Source: an uncultured Bacteroidales bacterium (lineage in GTDB: Bacteria > Bacteroidota > Bacteroidia > Bacteroidales > WCHB1-69). Taken from it: a stretch of DNA of 64,000 nt. Location of the stretch: contig CAMJPH010000005.1 in the NCBI GenBank assembly GCA_946407715.1, forward strand, positions 1 to 64,000, given 5' to 3'. Shown one piece after another: positions 42,004-50,849 of the stretch. The translations under genes and the position numbers were made by a program. Below the pieces are notes generated by a model that ran no database searches, had not been told where the DNA came from, and was given only the letters and a program-made list of their open reading frames with translations. Each line of letters starts with the position of its first letter. Within the stretch, counting starts at the first letter, position 1.

Positions 42004-43311
42004 ATGAAGAAATTATCTATTTTCGTGGTGGCAATGCTGATAGCTTCTTTCAGCTTTGCACAGGTTTCTACAACCCAAAAGCAAATGGTTGTAAAAAGTG
42101 ATGGTATGACCTTGCAATTAAAAGGTAAACCTGCTCCTCAACAACAGAAAGCCACTGGTTCGCATTGGTTCAATCTGATTGAGGATGCTATCCTTTTCTT
42201 TGGTGAAGAAACCGATTATTCCTTACCCGTTATTCAATGCGACACTTACAATCTCGTCCATTACACCGATGGCGATGCACACAATCAGTTTAACTCTTTA
42301 GGTCAAGTTTTCGACTGGTCTCACTCTTCTTGGGATGAAATGTACAACTACACGGGTGCACCTGAAAATGTTCCCTACATGCCCGGCGCTGATTCTTATT
42401 CTGTTGACTCCATTATGTTAGCGTGGTATTATGGTCGTGGTACTAATGTGCCTGCAACTGTGGTTGACACTATCGCTATTTCCTATGTTATTGGCATAGA
42501 TCCTTCGCAAGATGTCTATAATCTTGGCAGTTATGATGATGCTGGTAATTTCGTACCTGCATTTTCTATGCCTATGATTCCTTTCAACCATACCACATTT
42601 ATGGCCAGCACTACACCTGATCCTTCACAATCGGGTCTTGCCAATACGCTTGAATCCGCTACTGTCATTTATGACAAAATTCCGTTGACAGTTGATGATA
42701 CTACTGGCAACTCTGTTCCTTATTTCAGCCTTCCCGTTCCTGCAGGGCTTTCCAACCTCACACAAAAGCAAATTGCTGTCATTGTCACATTTATTCCTGG
42801 ATGTGAGAGAACAACCTCTTCTGTCATTGGCGAAGACCTTGACCGCTTCCAACTTTTGATGTATGATGATCCCCGTGAAGGTTATTCCACCGCTGGTTCC
42901 GAACAACTTTTAAGTGATTATCAAATGGGTCTTTTCCATGATGCTGATAATTTCAAAGTTGATAATGCATGGTATCCTATTTACCAACCTAATATCTTCT
43001 GGGGCGGTAATCCTAAACCTTCCATTGGTCTTTACGTGACCTGCAACGATTGTGGAATCGTGAACGTTCCCGAAATCGAAAAGACCAACATGACGGTGTA
43101 CCCGAACCCCGCTACCAACCATTTCACGGTTAACACCGGTAACGATGAAAAAGCCAGCATCCAACTGTTCAATATCGTTGGTCAGCAGGTTTACAGCGAA
43201 ACTTTCACTGGCAGCACGACTGTTAGCGTGGCTAATCTCCACAGCGGTGTCTATATGCTCAAAGTGAACCAAAACGGCAAAGTGAACACCACCAAGGTTG
43301 TTGTGAAATAA
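42004..43311 (+). CDS. Secreted T9SS-sorted protein, function unknown
   Basis: A 435-aa protein with signal peptide (KKLSIFVVAMLIASFSFAQ), a beta-rich unknown domain (about 50-340) and a type A sorting domain starting MTVYPNPATNHFTV and ending LHSGVYMLKVNQNGKVNTTKVVVK. The middle carries few recognisable motifs and no catalytic signature; two Cys (VTCNDCG) precede the sorting domain. It should reach the surface or medium by T9SS. It has its own promoter and terminator. Confidence 0.85.
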   Translation: MKKLSIFVVAMLIASFSFAQVSTTQKQMVVKSDGMTLQLKGKPAPQQQKATGSHWFNLIEDAILFFGEETDYSLPVIQCDTYNLVHYTDGDAHNQFNSLGQVFDWSHSSWDEMYNYTGAPENVPYMPGADSYSVDSIMLAWYYGRGTNVPATVVDTIAISYVIGIDPSQDVYNLGSYDDAGNFVPAFSMPMIPFNHTTFMASTTPDPSQSGLANTLESATVIYDKIPLTVDDTTGNSVPYFSLPVPAGLSNLTQKQIAVIVTFIPGCERTTSSVIGEDLDRFQLLMYDDPREGYSTAGSEQLLSDYQMGLFHDADNFKVDNAWYPIYQPNIFWGGNPKPSIGLYVTCNDCGIVNVPEIEKTNMTVYPNPATNHFTVNTGNDEKASIQLFNIVGQQVYSETFTGSTTVSVANLHSGVYMLKVNQNGKVNTTKVVVK

Positions 43312-43334
43312 TTTTGTCTGATACAATATTATAT

Positions 43335-43366
43335 AAAAAGGGATGGCTGAAAAGCTGTCCCTTTTT
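43335..43366 (+). terminator. Intrinsic terminator
   Basis: A stem AAAAAGGGATGGCT / AGCTGTCCCTTTTT with a GAAA loop, 24 bases after the stop at 43311. Confidence 0.85.
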
Positions 43367-43414
43367 CTGTTTTCACGATTTACGTCTTTCGCAAATTGCA
43401 AATCGCAAACCAAA

Positions 43415-44230
43415 ATGTACAATTTCAACGGAAAACTTTCTGAAAACTCGCTCGTCATCATGGGCATCCTAAACGTCACGGAAGACTCTTTTTACGACGG
43501 GGGGCGTTACGAGACAGAGAAGGAGATTCTGCGTCGTGCAGAACAGATTCTTACAGAAGGCGGCGACATCATTGACATCGGGGCAATGTCCACACGACCG
43601 AATGCATTGGAAATCCCTGAAAGCGAAGAAATTTCACGAATAGTGTCGGCAGTCAAGCTAATACGCGGTCAATTTCCCGAGTCCGTACTCTCCATCGATA
43701 CCTACCGTGCATCCGTGGCCGAAACTGCGGTGGAAGCCGGTGCCAATATGATCAATGATATCTCCGGCGGCACCTTCGACCCCGACATGATTCCTACCAT
43801 CGGCCAGCTGCAAGTTCCTTACTGCTTGATGCACACTTCCGCAAAACCTTCTGTCATGCAGCAACATACAGAATACAAGGACATTCTTGCCAATATGCTG
43901 CAATTCTTCGGTCGGCAGATTGAAAAATTACACGTAAATCACGTGCATGACATTATCATTGATCCAGGCTTTGGCTTCGGCAAAACTTTGGAGCAAAATT
44001 ATTTTTTAATGAAAAATATGGAAGTGTTTCTGCAGCTTGGTTTTCCAATCTTAGTTGGTATATCCCGTAAATCCATGATTTATAAACTGTTTGATTCTAC
44101 ACCTGAACATGCTCTCAACGGCACTACCATCCTAAATACTACCGCGTTGTTGAAAGGAGCATCTATTTTGCGCGTTCATGACGTGAAAGAGGCCGTTGAG
44201 GTGCGGAAAATTGTTTCCCTTTTGCTGTAA
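43415..44230 (+). CDS. folP: Dihydropteroate synthase
   Basis: A 271-aa folate-pathway enzyme that joins dihydropterin pyrophosphate and p-aminobenzoate. Motifs: VIMGILNVTEDSFYDGG, GGDIIDIGAMSTRP, LSIDTYRASVAETA, MINDISGG, IIIDPGFGFGKT and VGISRKS. I start at ATG 43415 (MYNFNGKL), since longer in-frame starts run through the preceding terminator. No other fol genes adjoin. Confidence 0.95.
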   Translation: MYNFNGKLSENSLVIMGILNVTEDSFYDGGRYETEKEILRRAEQILTEGGDIIDIGAMSTRPNALEIPESEEISRIVSAVKLIRGQFPESVLSIDTYRASVAETAVEAGANMINDISGGTFDPDMIPTIGQLQVPYCLMHTSAKPSVMQQHTEYKDILANMLQFFGRQIEKLHVNHVHDIIIDPGFGFGKTLEQNYFLMKNMEVFLQLGFPILVGISRKSMIYKLFDSTPEHALNGTTILNTTALLKGASILRVHDVKEAVEVRKIVSLLL

Positions 44231-44320
44231 AATGCAAAATTTCCTGTTTCTATTTCAAGATACTTGAAAACATCCTTGCCGAAAAATCAAGATGTTTGTC
44301 AATCCAAAGCGAAAAAGTTG

Positions 44321-44329
44321 TATTTTTGC
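44321..44329 (+). promoter_or_regulatory. Bacteroidetes -7 promoter element for tRNA-Arg
   Basis: TATTTTTGC, 17 nt before the tRNA 5' end. Confidence 0.65.
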
Positions 44330-44346
44330 ACGTTTTTTACAAACGG

Positions 44347-44418
44347 GGTCCTGTAGTTCAATGGATAGAACGAAAGTTTCCTAAACTTTAAATTTGGGTT
44401 CGATTCCCAGCGGGACTA
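44347..44418 (+). tRNA. tRNA-Arg (CCT)
   Basis: Acceptor GGTCCTG/CGGGACT with two G-T pairs, D-stem GTTC/GAAC, anticodon stem AAAGT/ACTTT around TTCCTAA, T-stem TTGGG/CCCAG. The CCA end is not encoded. A MITE-like element starts five bases later. Confidence 0.9.
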
Positions 44419-44423
44419 CAAAA

Positions 44424-44524
44424 TGAGGGTGTGTCAAAAGTCCAAGAAACGGCATTTTTCAGTTTGTAACTATTTGATAATCAAACATCGATTTTTGCCA
44501 AAACTGACTTTTGACACACCCTCA
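44424..44524. mobile_element. MITE-like element with 19-bp perfect terminal inverted repeats
   Basis: 101 bp bounded by TGAGGGTGTGTCAAAAGTC and its exact complement (44506-44524), with a 63-bp AT-rich centre and no coding capacity. The ends resemble those of Bacteroidetes insertion sequences, from memory. It lies directly 3' of tRNA-Arg and could also serve as its terminator, as T6 follows. No target duplication is obvious. Confidence 0.65.
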
Positions 44525-44539
44525 CTTTTTTCCAATAAA

Positions 44540-45106
44540 TTAAAAATCATATCCCACCATTTCTCCGTGCGGATGTATGATGGTGTATCGGGTGAAGCGT
44601 TCATCCGCGTTAAAGCCGTCTCCGTAATTTATTGAGCCGTCGCTTTTAACCTGTTTTACTGATTTGGTGGAATAAATGCTTCGTTGCCGTTGGTCCCAAA
44701 TCACCTCGTCGGTGATTACAGAGTCACCGTTGGAGAGGTCGTAAATGACCACATTGTCGGTGGCTTTGAACAGGTTGTTGTTAATCTGGCAGGCATAGCC
44801 TGCAGTGATGACGGCTTGTTTGTGTCCGTAATCGTTGAATGATGTGATGGTAATTCCTTCAGGACAGTCCACGAAGGCGGTGTCGGAAGAGTTGTATCGG
44901 TTGAGGATAGGGGTGCGGACAATGAAAACGGTACAGCCCGAGTCGCTGACGGTAATTGTCATGTTTTCCGCAGACTCGTCAGGGAATTTTCCGTTATATT
45001 CTAACAATTGCGTATGGTTGTTTTTGGACTTGCAGGCAGCAAAAAGCATCATAATGCACGAGGCGATTATGATGCTTTTATTCAAATATTTAAGGTTAAA
45101 AGACAT
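44540..45106 (-). CDS. lptC: LPS export protein LptC
   Basis: A 188-aa protein of the LptC/OstA type that passes lipopolysaccharide from the inner-membrane complex to the periplasmic bridge. N-terminus LNKSIIIASCIMMLFAAC fits a lipoprotein signal, common for LptC in this phylum. Core segments: GITITSFNDYGHKQAVITAG, NVVIYDLSNGDSVITDEVIWD and YSTKSVKQVKSDG. It follows the TPR gene by nine bases and is the last gene of the coaX operon visible here. Confidence 0.85.
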   Translation of the reverse strand: MSFNLKYLNKSIIIASCIMMLFAACKSKNNHTQLLEYNGKFPDESAENMTITVSDSGCTVFIVRTPILNRYNSSDTAFVDCPEGITITSFNDYGHKQAVITAGYACQINNNLFKATDNVVIYDLSNGDSVITDEVIWDQRQRSIYSTKSVKQVKSDGSINYGDGFNADERFTRYTIIHPHGEMVGYDF

Positions 45107-45115
45107 TCGTATAGG

Positions 45116-46567
45116 TTACCGTACGGTCGTGTTTTCCTGAATCCAGCATCCCACATGGTAGGAAGCTCCGCTGTTCAAGCCGCGTTTGAACAATTCATCC
45201 TTGCTCGGGAATCTCAATTTAGCGCGTTTGGAGTTGGCTGATTCTGCACAGCTCGGATCAACAGCAGCGGCTTTCGCATATTTGTCGGCGGCAGCCCAAG
45301 TGTATGCGCCGGGAACCTGCTCGTCACCGCATCTTCCGCCAGAGTTGGCGTAAAGGTCGCCGATAAGGATGTACGCTTTGCCCATGTTCGGTCTTGCCTT
45401 CAATGCATCGTAGGCTGCGGAACGGGACTCGGAGTAGGAGCCCTTCATCTGATAGGCTAATGCCAACATGTAGTAGGCATCTGCCGTTTGGTCGTGCGTT
45501 TCACTAAGTTGGGCAGCCTCTTTGAAATAGTTGATGGCATTGGTGATTTCCTCGTCGTTCTTAGATGTCAGATAGTTTTGGAGTGTGAGGTTACCCATCA
45601 TGTATGCGGAGTTGCGGTTCGGGTTGGCTTTGTGCAGGATGGACAAAGCCTCCTTGAACAGCGGACTGCTGGTGCAGTTTCCTTTGAACATGGTGTTGAC
45701 CATTTTGCTGACAGCAGGCAGGTCGTTTTTGATTTCATCGAATTTCTTGGTGTAGAGTTGTTCCATTACATCGCAGGAAGCGTAAGGAGCCACAGCTTTT
45801 TCAAATTTGGCTTTCACTTTAATAAAACCGGCAATCAGCTTAGCTTGACGGGTTGTATCTGCAACCAATTTTTTTGCCTGTTTGTCGTATTCGATACGGT
45901 CAATTTCAGCATTGTCGAATTGCGCTTGAAGTTTTTCCAAACCATCTGTGCTGGCCTCATAAGATTTTGTGGCATTCACGACAGACAGGTCAAGGTAATC
46001 AGTGGCACGCTCGTAAGCTTCAATCACGTAAGAAGTGTCTTGGAGGGCATCGGTTCTGTTTTTGGCGAGTTGGAAATAAGCATCCCAAATTGCGGCTTGG
46101 GTGTTTTCTTTCTCCATTTCAACGGATTGCACAAACCACTCAAAAGCTTGTTCGTGCAGGTGTTTTCTGTAACGCATAAGGTTATAGGCTTTATAACCGA
46201 TACCAGAACCGGGCGTGAATTTGTCGGGGAAATAAGTGCTACGCACATCGTAGATGTACAAAAGAGAATCAATGAGCGTTTCGCGGCGCACAGAGTCTTT
46301 TTCGTCTTTAATAAGAGTTTGGAACAGGGTTTGGGCGTTTGTGTAGATACCGTCCCAAGAGCACGGGCAGTGTTGGACAACATATTGCCAAGCCTCGTAA
46401 GCATCCACGTAGTTCTTGGCATTGTAAAAAGTTCTGAAATTTGTGATTTGTTCCAGACATTTCAAAGAGTCGGCTTCATTGGCACCGTATTTGAAAGAGC
46501 AGGGTGCTTGGGCGAAAATGAAGCTGCTGCTGAAAGCAAATGCAATAATCGCAATAATTTTTTTCAT
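45116..46567 (-). CDS. Tetratricopeptide-repeat protein
   Basis: A 483-aa exported protein (signal KKIIAIIAFAFSSSFIFAQ) made of helical TPR-like repeats, clearest at ITNAINYFKEAAQLSETHDQTADAYYML and MLALAYQMKGSYSESRSAAYDALKARP. The ending HVGCWIQENTTVR is distinctive. It sits between an outer-membrane protein and lptC in one leftward operon, suggesting an envelope assembly role. Function unknown. Confidence 0.82.
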   Translation of the reverse strand: MKKIIAIIAFAFSSSFIFAQAPCSFKYGANEADSLKCLEQITNFRTFYNAKNYVDAYEAWQYVVQHCPCSWDGIYTNAQTLFQTLIKDEKDSVRRETLIDSLLYIYDVRSTYFPDKFTPGSGIGYKAYNLMRYRKHLHEQAFEWFVQSVEMEKENTQAAIWDAYFQLAKNRTDALQDTSYVIEAYERATDYLDLSVVNATKSYEASTDGLEKLQAQFDNAEIDRIEYDKQAKKLVADTTRQAKLIAGFIKVKAKFEKAVAPYASCDVMEQLYTKKFDEIKNDLPAVSKMVNTMFKGNCTSSPLFKEALSILHKANPNRNSAYMMGNLTLQNYLTSKNDEEITNAINYFKEAAQLSETHDQTADAYYMLALAYQMKGSYSESRSAAYDALKARPNMGKAYILIGDLYANSGGRCGDEQVPGAYTWAAADKYAKAAAVDPSCAESANSKRAKLRFPSKDELFKRGLNSGASYHVGCWIQENTTVR

Positions 46568-46597
46568 TTTAGTTTTATTTTAAGGGTTATTGAAATT

Positions 46598-47878
46598 CTA
46601 ATCTAATTTAACTCGTTGATACCAACGTTCTTGCAAAGTGAAGCAGAATGAGAATCTGAAATAGTCTTGCCGAAGAAGGTCGTTTACCAGAGTCCCCGTT
46701 CTTCCGTATTCGAACAAGATGTTGAGGGATGAGTGAGTATTGAAAGTGGTTAGCGGAACACCTATGCCCAAACAGACTCCAAATTCGGAAATTGGTTTAT
46801 TTCGCAGAAGCAATTCACCGGAGGAATAGCGTCCGCCGATCCGGAAAGCCATTTTTTTGAAGAATTTGTTGGAGGTCGGATCCGGAATGAACTGCGCCCC
46901 CATAGAAGCCATGACCGTATTCTGCAGAGAGTCGCACGGCTTCATAAACTTATAGTTGGCCCAGTTCTGCCATGTCACATCGGCGGCAACAGTCAGTTTG
47001 TCTTTGAAAGTGTAGCTCAATCCTGCGCCGACTGATTGCGGGATGTTCAACGTGCCGCGCAAATCATCCTTATACAGAACAGTGTCGTAGGTGGATGTGC
47101 TGATAAAGCTGCCGGAATATGAGTTGATAAGCAGCTTCTCTTTTGCCCAGATATAGGCAGTGTTGCTATATACAGCACCCAGTCCAATTTTGTGGTTTTC
47201 CCCAATATTGAAGAAATATTGTAAACCTCCTTCCAAATAGATGCCGTCTAAAAGATAGGCGTTGTTGATGAATGAGTTCAGGATGGTGTTTTCGCCAAAT
47301 TCGGTGTTGCTTGTGGAGAAGAGGGTTCCGAACATGTAACTTACATTCAGTCCGAAAGAAAGTCCCTTGCAGATTTTGAAGGCATTTCCCCAATAAAGCT
47401 GGTTGATGCCTCCGTTGCCGGAATAGGTGTATTTGACTTCGCCGACATTGGCAATTTTTTCCGTGGTTTCTATTTCGTAACCAATTGTGCTGAAGGCTTT
47501 TATACCGACACTGGTACGCCAATGGCGGGTAACGGGCAAACCAATGGCCATGTAGTTGGGTTTGGCGTAGGAGTTTTTCTGTGTGGTACTCTGTTGCGAC
47601 AGTTTGGAATAGTAGATGGAAGCCGCAGCGTCAGCAATGAACGACAAGGAGTCGAATGCGGCGTAGGAGGCGGGATTTCGGAAATTGATGTAGTAGGGGT
47701 TCTGCATCGCGTAGGATACGCTGCCCATACCGTCCAAAATAGCATTGGAATAGTGGTTCACGGAACCTATTCCGTAGCTTGAATAGGGCATACTGATTTC
47801 GTTTTGAGCTTGTGCGAAAGAAAAGCACAACCAGCAAAACACAGCCATCCATACTATTTGTTTAGCGTTTTGACGCAT
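46598..47878 (-). CDS. Outer-membrane FadL/PorV-like barrel protein
   Basis: A 426-aa protein with signal peptide (VFCWLCFSFAQA) followed by MPYSSYGIGSVNHYSNAILDGMG, an opening typical of Bacteroidetes FadL-like barrels, and strands such as GLSFGLNVSYMFGTLFS and GIGVPLTTFNTHSSLNILFEYG. Hydrophobic-ligand transport is possible. The start overlaps the coaX end by 17 bases, so the two are coupled. Confidence 0.78.
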   Translation of the reverse strand: MRQNAKQIVWMAVFCWLCFSFAQAQNEISMPYSSYGIGSVNHYSNAILDGMGSVSYAMQNPYYINFRNPASYAAFDSLSFIADAAASIYYSKLSQQSTTQKNSYAKPNYMAIGLPVTRHWRTSVGIKAFSTIGYEIETTEKIANVGEVKYTYSGNGGINQLYWGNAFKICKGLSFGLNVSYMFGTLFSTSNTEFGENTILNSFINNAYLLDGIYLEGGLQYFFNIGENHKIGLGAVYSNTAYIWAKEKLLINSYSGSFISTSTYDTVLYKDDLRGTLNIPQSVGAGLSYTFKDKLTVAADVTWQNWANYKFMKPCDSLQNTVMASMGAQFIPDPTSNKFFKKMAFRIGGRYSSGELLLRNKPISEFGVCLGIGVPLTTFNTHSSLNILFEYGRTGTLVNDLLRQDYFRFSFCFTLQERWYQRVKLD

Positions 47879-48593
47879 TCAATTTTAATATTTTATGCAG
47901 TCCGACAAGAATCGGATTTTGGGCGGCAAATATACGTTTTTTTATGGAATTTTGTAACAGTTCCGCGTCGCCTCCCGAAAGCATCACTTTCAAATGACTG
48001 TAATGTTTTGAGTATTGACGAATTATTCCGTTGATTTCTTGAGTGATGCCGTTCATCACGCCTGCAAGAATAGAGTTTTTGGTGCTGTCGCCTACAAAAA
48101 AACTGATATTTTCCGGTTCTACAAGAGGGAGGCGTGCTGTGAATTTTGACAGAGCTTGAAAGCGCATCCGCACCCCCGGAGCGATACTTCCACCTAAATA
48201 TTCCCCTTTTTCGTTCACGAAATCCGCCACCAGACAAGTACCGGCCATCAAGGACAACACATTTCTGTTTGGATATAGCACATTGGCACCCACAGCATTG
48301 GCAATGCGATCGGTGCCTAAAGTTTCTGAAGTGGAGTAGTGGATTGTGATTGGCAACCGGCAATCGGAAGAAAAACAGATAAGCAGGACGCGCCCTTCAA
48401 GCCAACGCAACATAGGGTCCTCTTTTCCCCGTACAGAAGAAACAATGGCTCGTTCAATGGAATATTGGTTGAAAAGGTTCTCTAATAATGAAATAGACGT
48501 TTTTTTTTCAGAAAAAAGATTTAATAGAACACCTTCCTCAGAAAAAACCGCTATCTTTTGCAGTGTATTCCCTATGTCAATAACCAAATCCAT
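47862..48593 (-). CDS. coaX: Type III pantothenate kinase
   Basis: A 243-aa enzyme that phosphorylates pantothenate, the first step of coenzyme A synthesis. Motifs: LVIDIGNTLQKIAVF (phosphate 1), ETLGTDRIANAVGA, AGTCLVADFV and GGSIAPGVRMRFQAL. It opens a leftward run coaX-OMP-TPR-lptC. The LVADF variant of the third motif is unusual compared with the common (I/V)T(I/V)D form. Confidence 0.93.
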   Translation of the reverse strand: MDLVIDIGNTLQKIAVFSEEGVLLNLFSEKKTSISLLENLFNQYSIERAIVSSVRGKEDPMLRWLEGRVLLICFSSDCRLPITIHYSTSETLGTDRIANAVGANVLYPNRNVLSLMAGTCLVADFVNEKGEYLGGSIAPGVRMRFQALSKFTARLPLVEPENISFFVGDSTKNSILAGVMNGITQEINGIIRQYSKHYSHLKVMLSGGDAELLQNSIKKRIFAAQNPILVGLHKILKLNASKR

Positions 48594-48639
48594 TATTCTT
48601 ATCCTCTTATCCTCTCACCCTCCATTCTTTCATCGCCTT

Positions 48640-49665
48640 TCATCGCTTCATCGTGTCATCGCCTCTCCGATTTCGCAGGATATCCACAGCCAAATAGATG
48701 GCGTTCCGCATGGACTGGGCATCGGCGATGTTTTTTCCGGCGATGTCGTAGGCGGTTCCGTGGGCAGGAGCGGTGTGTACTATGGGCAGTCCGGCAGTGA
48801 AGCAGACCCCGTCTTTCCCTAACAGCTTGAACGGGATCATTCCTTGGTCGTGGTACATTGCCAACACAGCATCGAACCGGCTATAGGCGCCGGAAGCGAA
48901 GAAACCGTCTGCCGAGAATGGACCGAAAGCGTTGATTCCGTTATGGAATGCTTGGTTCACAGCGGGTTGGATGATGTCTTGTTCTTCCGTTCCGAGCAAC
49001 CCGTCATCCCCGTTGTGCGGGTTGAGGGCAAGTACGGCAATAGTGGGGTTGTTGAGGGCAAAGTCTTTTTTCAAGGAAAGATTCAAAGTCTCAATCTTTT
49101 GCAGAATGCTTTCAGTGGTGATGTTTTCGGTTACCGATTTAACAGGCAGGTGGTTGGTGACAAATCCCATACGAAGGTTTTCGCTCACTAACATCATCAA
49201 ACACGGATTGTTTTTTCCTCCAAAGTAATGGTTGAAAAACTCGGAATGACCCGAAAACGTGAATTTCTCAGACTGAATGTTTTTTTTGTTCATGGGAGCG
49301 GTCACGATGGCGTCGATGAGTTTGTTTTTCAAGTCGCGGCCAGCAGCGTACAGGGAACGTTCCGACATCTGCCCGGCGATTTTTGTTGAGTTTCCAAGTT
49401 CAAGTTTTATTTCTTCCTCATAGAGGTTAATGAGATTTGGGCGTTTGGTAGAAAGTTGTTCTGCCGTTTTGGTGAATTGGAAATTAAAATCGGGCATCTC
49501 CATATATTTTTTATGGTAGGAGGCCACTTTTGACAGTCCATAGACTACGGGAGTGCAGATTTCCATTATCCTATTGTCACTCAACGACTTAATTATTACC
49601 TCATAGCTAATGCCATTGATGTCGCCTTGCGTGATTCCAATTACAAAATTTTTATTTTCAGCCAT
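48640..49665 (-). CDS. pdxA: 4-hydroxythreonine-4-phosphate dehydrogenase
   Basis: A 341-aa enzyme of DXP-dependent pyridoxal phosphate synthesis. Motifs: VIGITQGDINGISYEVIIKS, VTAPMNKKNI, FSGHSEFF, LNPHNGDDG, GFFASGAYSRFDAVLAMYHDQGMIPFK and TAPAHGTAYDIAGK. Its product path shares SerC with serine synthesis, and serC-serA lie just upstream. ATG 49665 has a -7 element 21 nt upstream. Confidence 0.95.
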   Translation of the reverse strand: MAENKNFVIGITQGDINGISYEVIIKSLSDNRIMEICTPVVYGLSKVASYHKKYMEMPDFNFQFTKTAEQLSTKRPNLINLYEEEIKLELGNSTKIAGQMSERSLYAAGRDLKNKLIDAIVTAPMNKKNIQSEKFTFSGHSEFFNHYFGGKNNPCLMMLVSENLRMGFVTNHLPVKSVTENITTESILQKIETLNLSLKKDFALNNPTIAVLALNPHNGDDGLLGTEEQDIIQPAVNQAFHNGINAFGPFSADGFFASGAYSRFDAVLAMYHDQGMIPFKLLGKDGVCFTAGLPIVHTAPAHGTAYDIAGKNIADAQSMRNAIYLAVDILRNRRGDDTMKR

Positions 49666-49686
49666 AAATCATGAATTTTAACGGTG

Positions 49687-49695
49687 GCAAAGGTA
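49687..49695 (-). promoter_or_regulatory. Bacteroidetes -7 promoter element for pdxA
   Basis: TACCTTTGC on the minus strand, 21 nt before the pdxA ATG. Confidence 0.65.
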
Positions 49696-49736
49696 CACAA
49701 ATTATGAATACATTAAGGGTATGCGTTTTTTTTTGA

Positions 49737-49783
49737 CTTAAACATAGACTTAAACTTAAAATTAAAGACAGTCATAGTCATAG
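49737..49783. repeat. Degenerate GACTTAAACATA/GTCATAG repeat
   Basis: Copies of (A)GACTTAAAC followed by two AGTCATAG words between serA's terminator and the pdxA promoter. Confidence 0.5.
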
Positions 49784-49784
49784 C

Positions 49785-49816
49785 AAAAAAAAGGCAGACC
49801 GGAGAGGCCTGCCTTT
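49785..49816 (-). terminator. Intrinsic terminator of serA
   Basis: Stem AAAGGCAG/CTGCCTTT with an inner CC...GG pair; the A-run at 49785-49792 becomes a U-run on the minus-strand transcript. Confidence 0.8.
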
Positions 49817-49837
49817 CTCGTAAACAGGAAATGGATT

Positions 49838-50755
49838 CTATTTGTTCACTTGGAATTTCTTGTCGCCGTTGACGAAGAAGTTCACAATTTGGTTGGCAGC
49901 GGCCAAGCCGGCGTTGATGTTGGCTTCGGCGGTCTCGGCACCCTGTTTTTTCGGGGTGGCGAAGAAGCGTTTCTCAAATTTTTTGAACTCGTCCAACGCA
50001 TCGGGAGCGATGTCGGTGCAATATTTGAGGTCTTCGCGTTCGGTCATCAGGGCAATGAGTTCTTCCTCGTTGATGACTTCCTTGCGGGCGGTGTTAATCA
50101 CGCAACCACCTTTGGGCATAAGACCGACAAGAGCTTTGTTGATGGATTTTTTGGTCTGGTCGTTGGCGGGGATATGCAGGGAGATGTAGTTGCAGTTTTT
50201 GTACATCTCTTCAAGGGTGGCGGGAACGACCACACCTTCGGCTTCCATTTTCTCTTTCGGGACGAAGGGGTCGAAAGCCCAAACTTCCATGCCGAGGGCG
50301 CGGGCTTTTTCTGCCACGAGGCGACCTACATTACCGTAAGCCTGGATACCGACTTTCTTGCCTTTCAGTTCGGCGCCGGTGCCGGGTTTGAAGGTGTTGC
50401 GGGCCATGTAAATCATCATGCCGAGGGCAAGTTCGGCCACAGCGTTAGAGTTTTGGCCGGGGGTGTTCATTGCCACGATGTTGTTGGCGGTGCAGGCGGC
50501 GAGATCGAGGTTGTCGAAGCCGGCGCCGGCGCGCACGACCACCTTGAGATTCTTGGCGGCATCAATCACTTGGGCCGTCACTTTGTCGGAACGGACAATC
50601 ATAGCGTCCACATCGGCGACAGCGGCGTAGAGTTCTTCGGGAGTCTCGTATTTTTCCAGCAGAACTAATTCATAACCGGCTTTTTCCACGATAGCGCGAA
50701 TGCCATCGACAGCGGCTTTTGCAAAAGGTTTTTGGGTTGCAACTAATACTTTCAT
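49838..50755 (-). CDS. serA: D-3-phosphoglycerate dehydrogenase
   Basis: A 305-aa enzyme oxidising 3-phosphoglycerate in serine synthesis. The Rossmann loop appears as KKVGIQAYGNVGRLVAEKA, the substrate Arg in VVVRAGAGFDNLDL and INTARKEVIN, and the late domain ends AANQIVNFFVNGDKKFQVNK. There is no ACT domain, so feedback inhibition by serine of the classic type is not expected. A probable operon with serC, separated by a repeat-rich 94-base spacer. Confidence 0.93.
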   Translation of the reverse strand: MKVLVATQKPFAKAAVDGIRAIVEKAGYELVLLEKYETPEELYAAVADVDAMIVRSDKVTAQVIDAAKNLKVVVRAGAGFDNLDLAACTANNIVAMNTPGQNSNAVAELALGMMIYMARNTFKPGTGAELKGKKVGIQAYGNVGRLVAEKARALGMEVWAFDPFVPKEKMEAEGVVVPATLEEMYKNCNYISLHIPANDQTKKSINKALVGLMPKGGCVINTARKEVINEEELIALMTEREDLKYCTDIAPDALDEFKKFEKRFFATPKKQGAETAEANINAGLAAANQIVNFFVNGDKKFQVNK

Positions 50756-50767
50756 TATTATTTTTAT

Positions 50768-50845
50768 TTAGTTAGTGGTTAGTAGTTAGCAGTTAGTAGT
50801 TTAGGTCGAATGAACTGCTAACTACTAACTGCTAACTGCTAACTT
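50768..50845. repeat. Inverted TTAGTAGTTAGCAG repeats between serC and serA
   Basis: The left half repeats TTAGT(A/G)GTTAGCAG and the right half its complement (CTGCTAACTACTAACTGC). It could fold as a long hairpin within the serC-serA transcript. Confidence 0.75.
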
Positions 50846-50849
50846 AATA

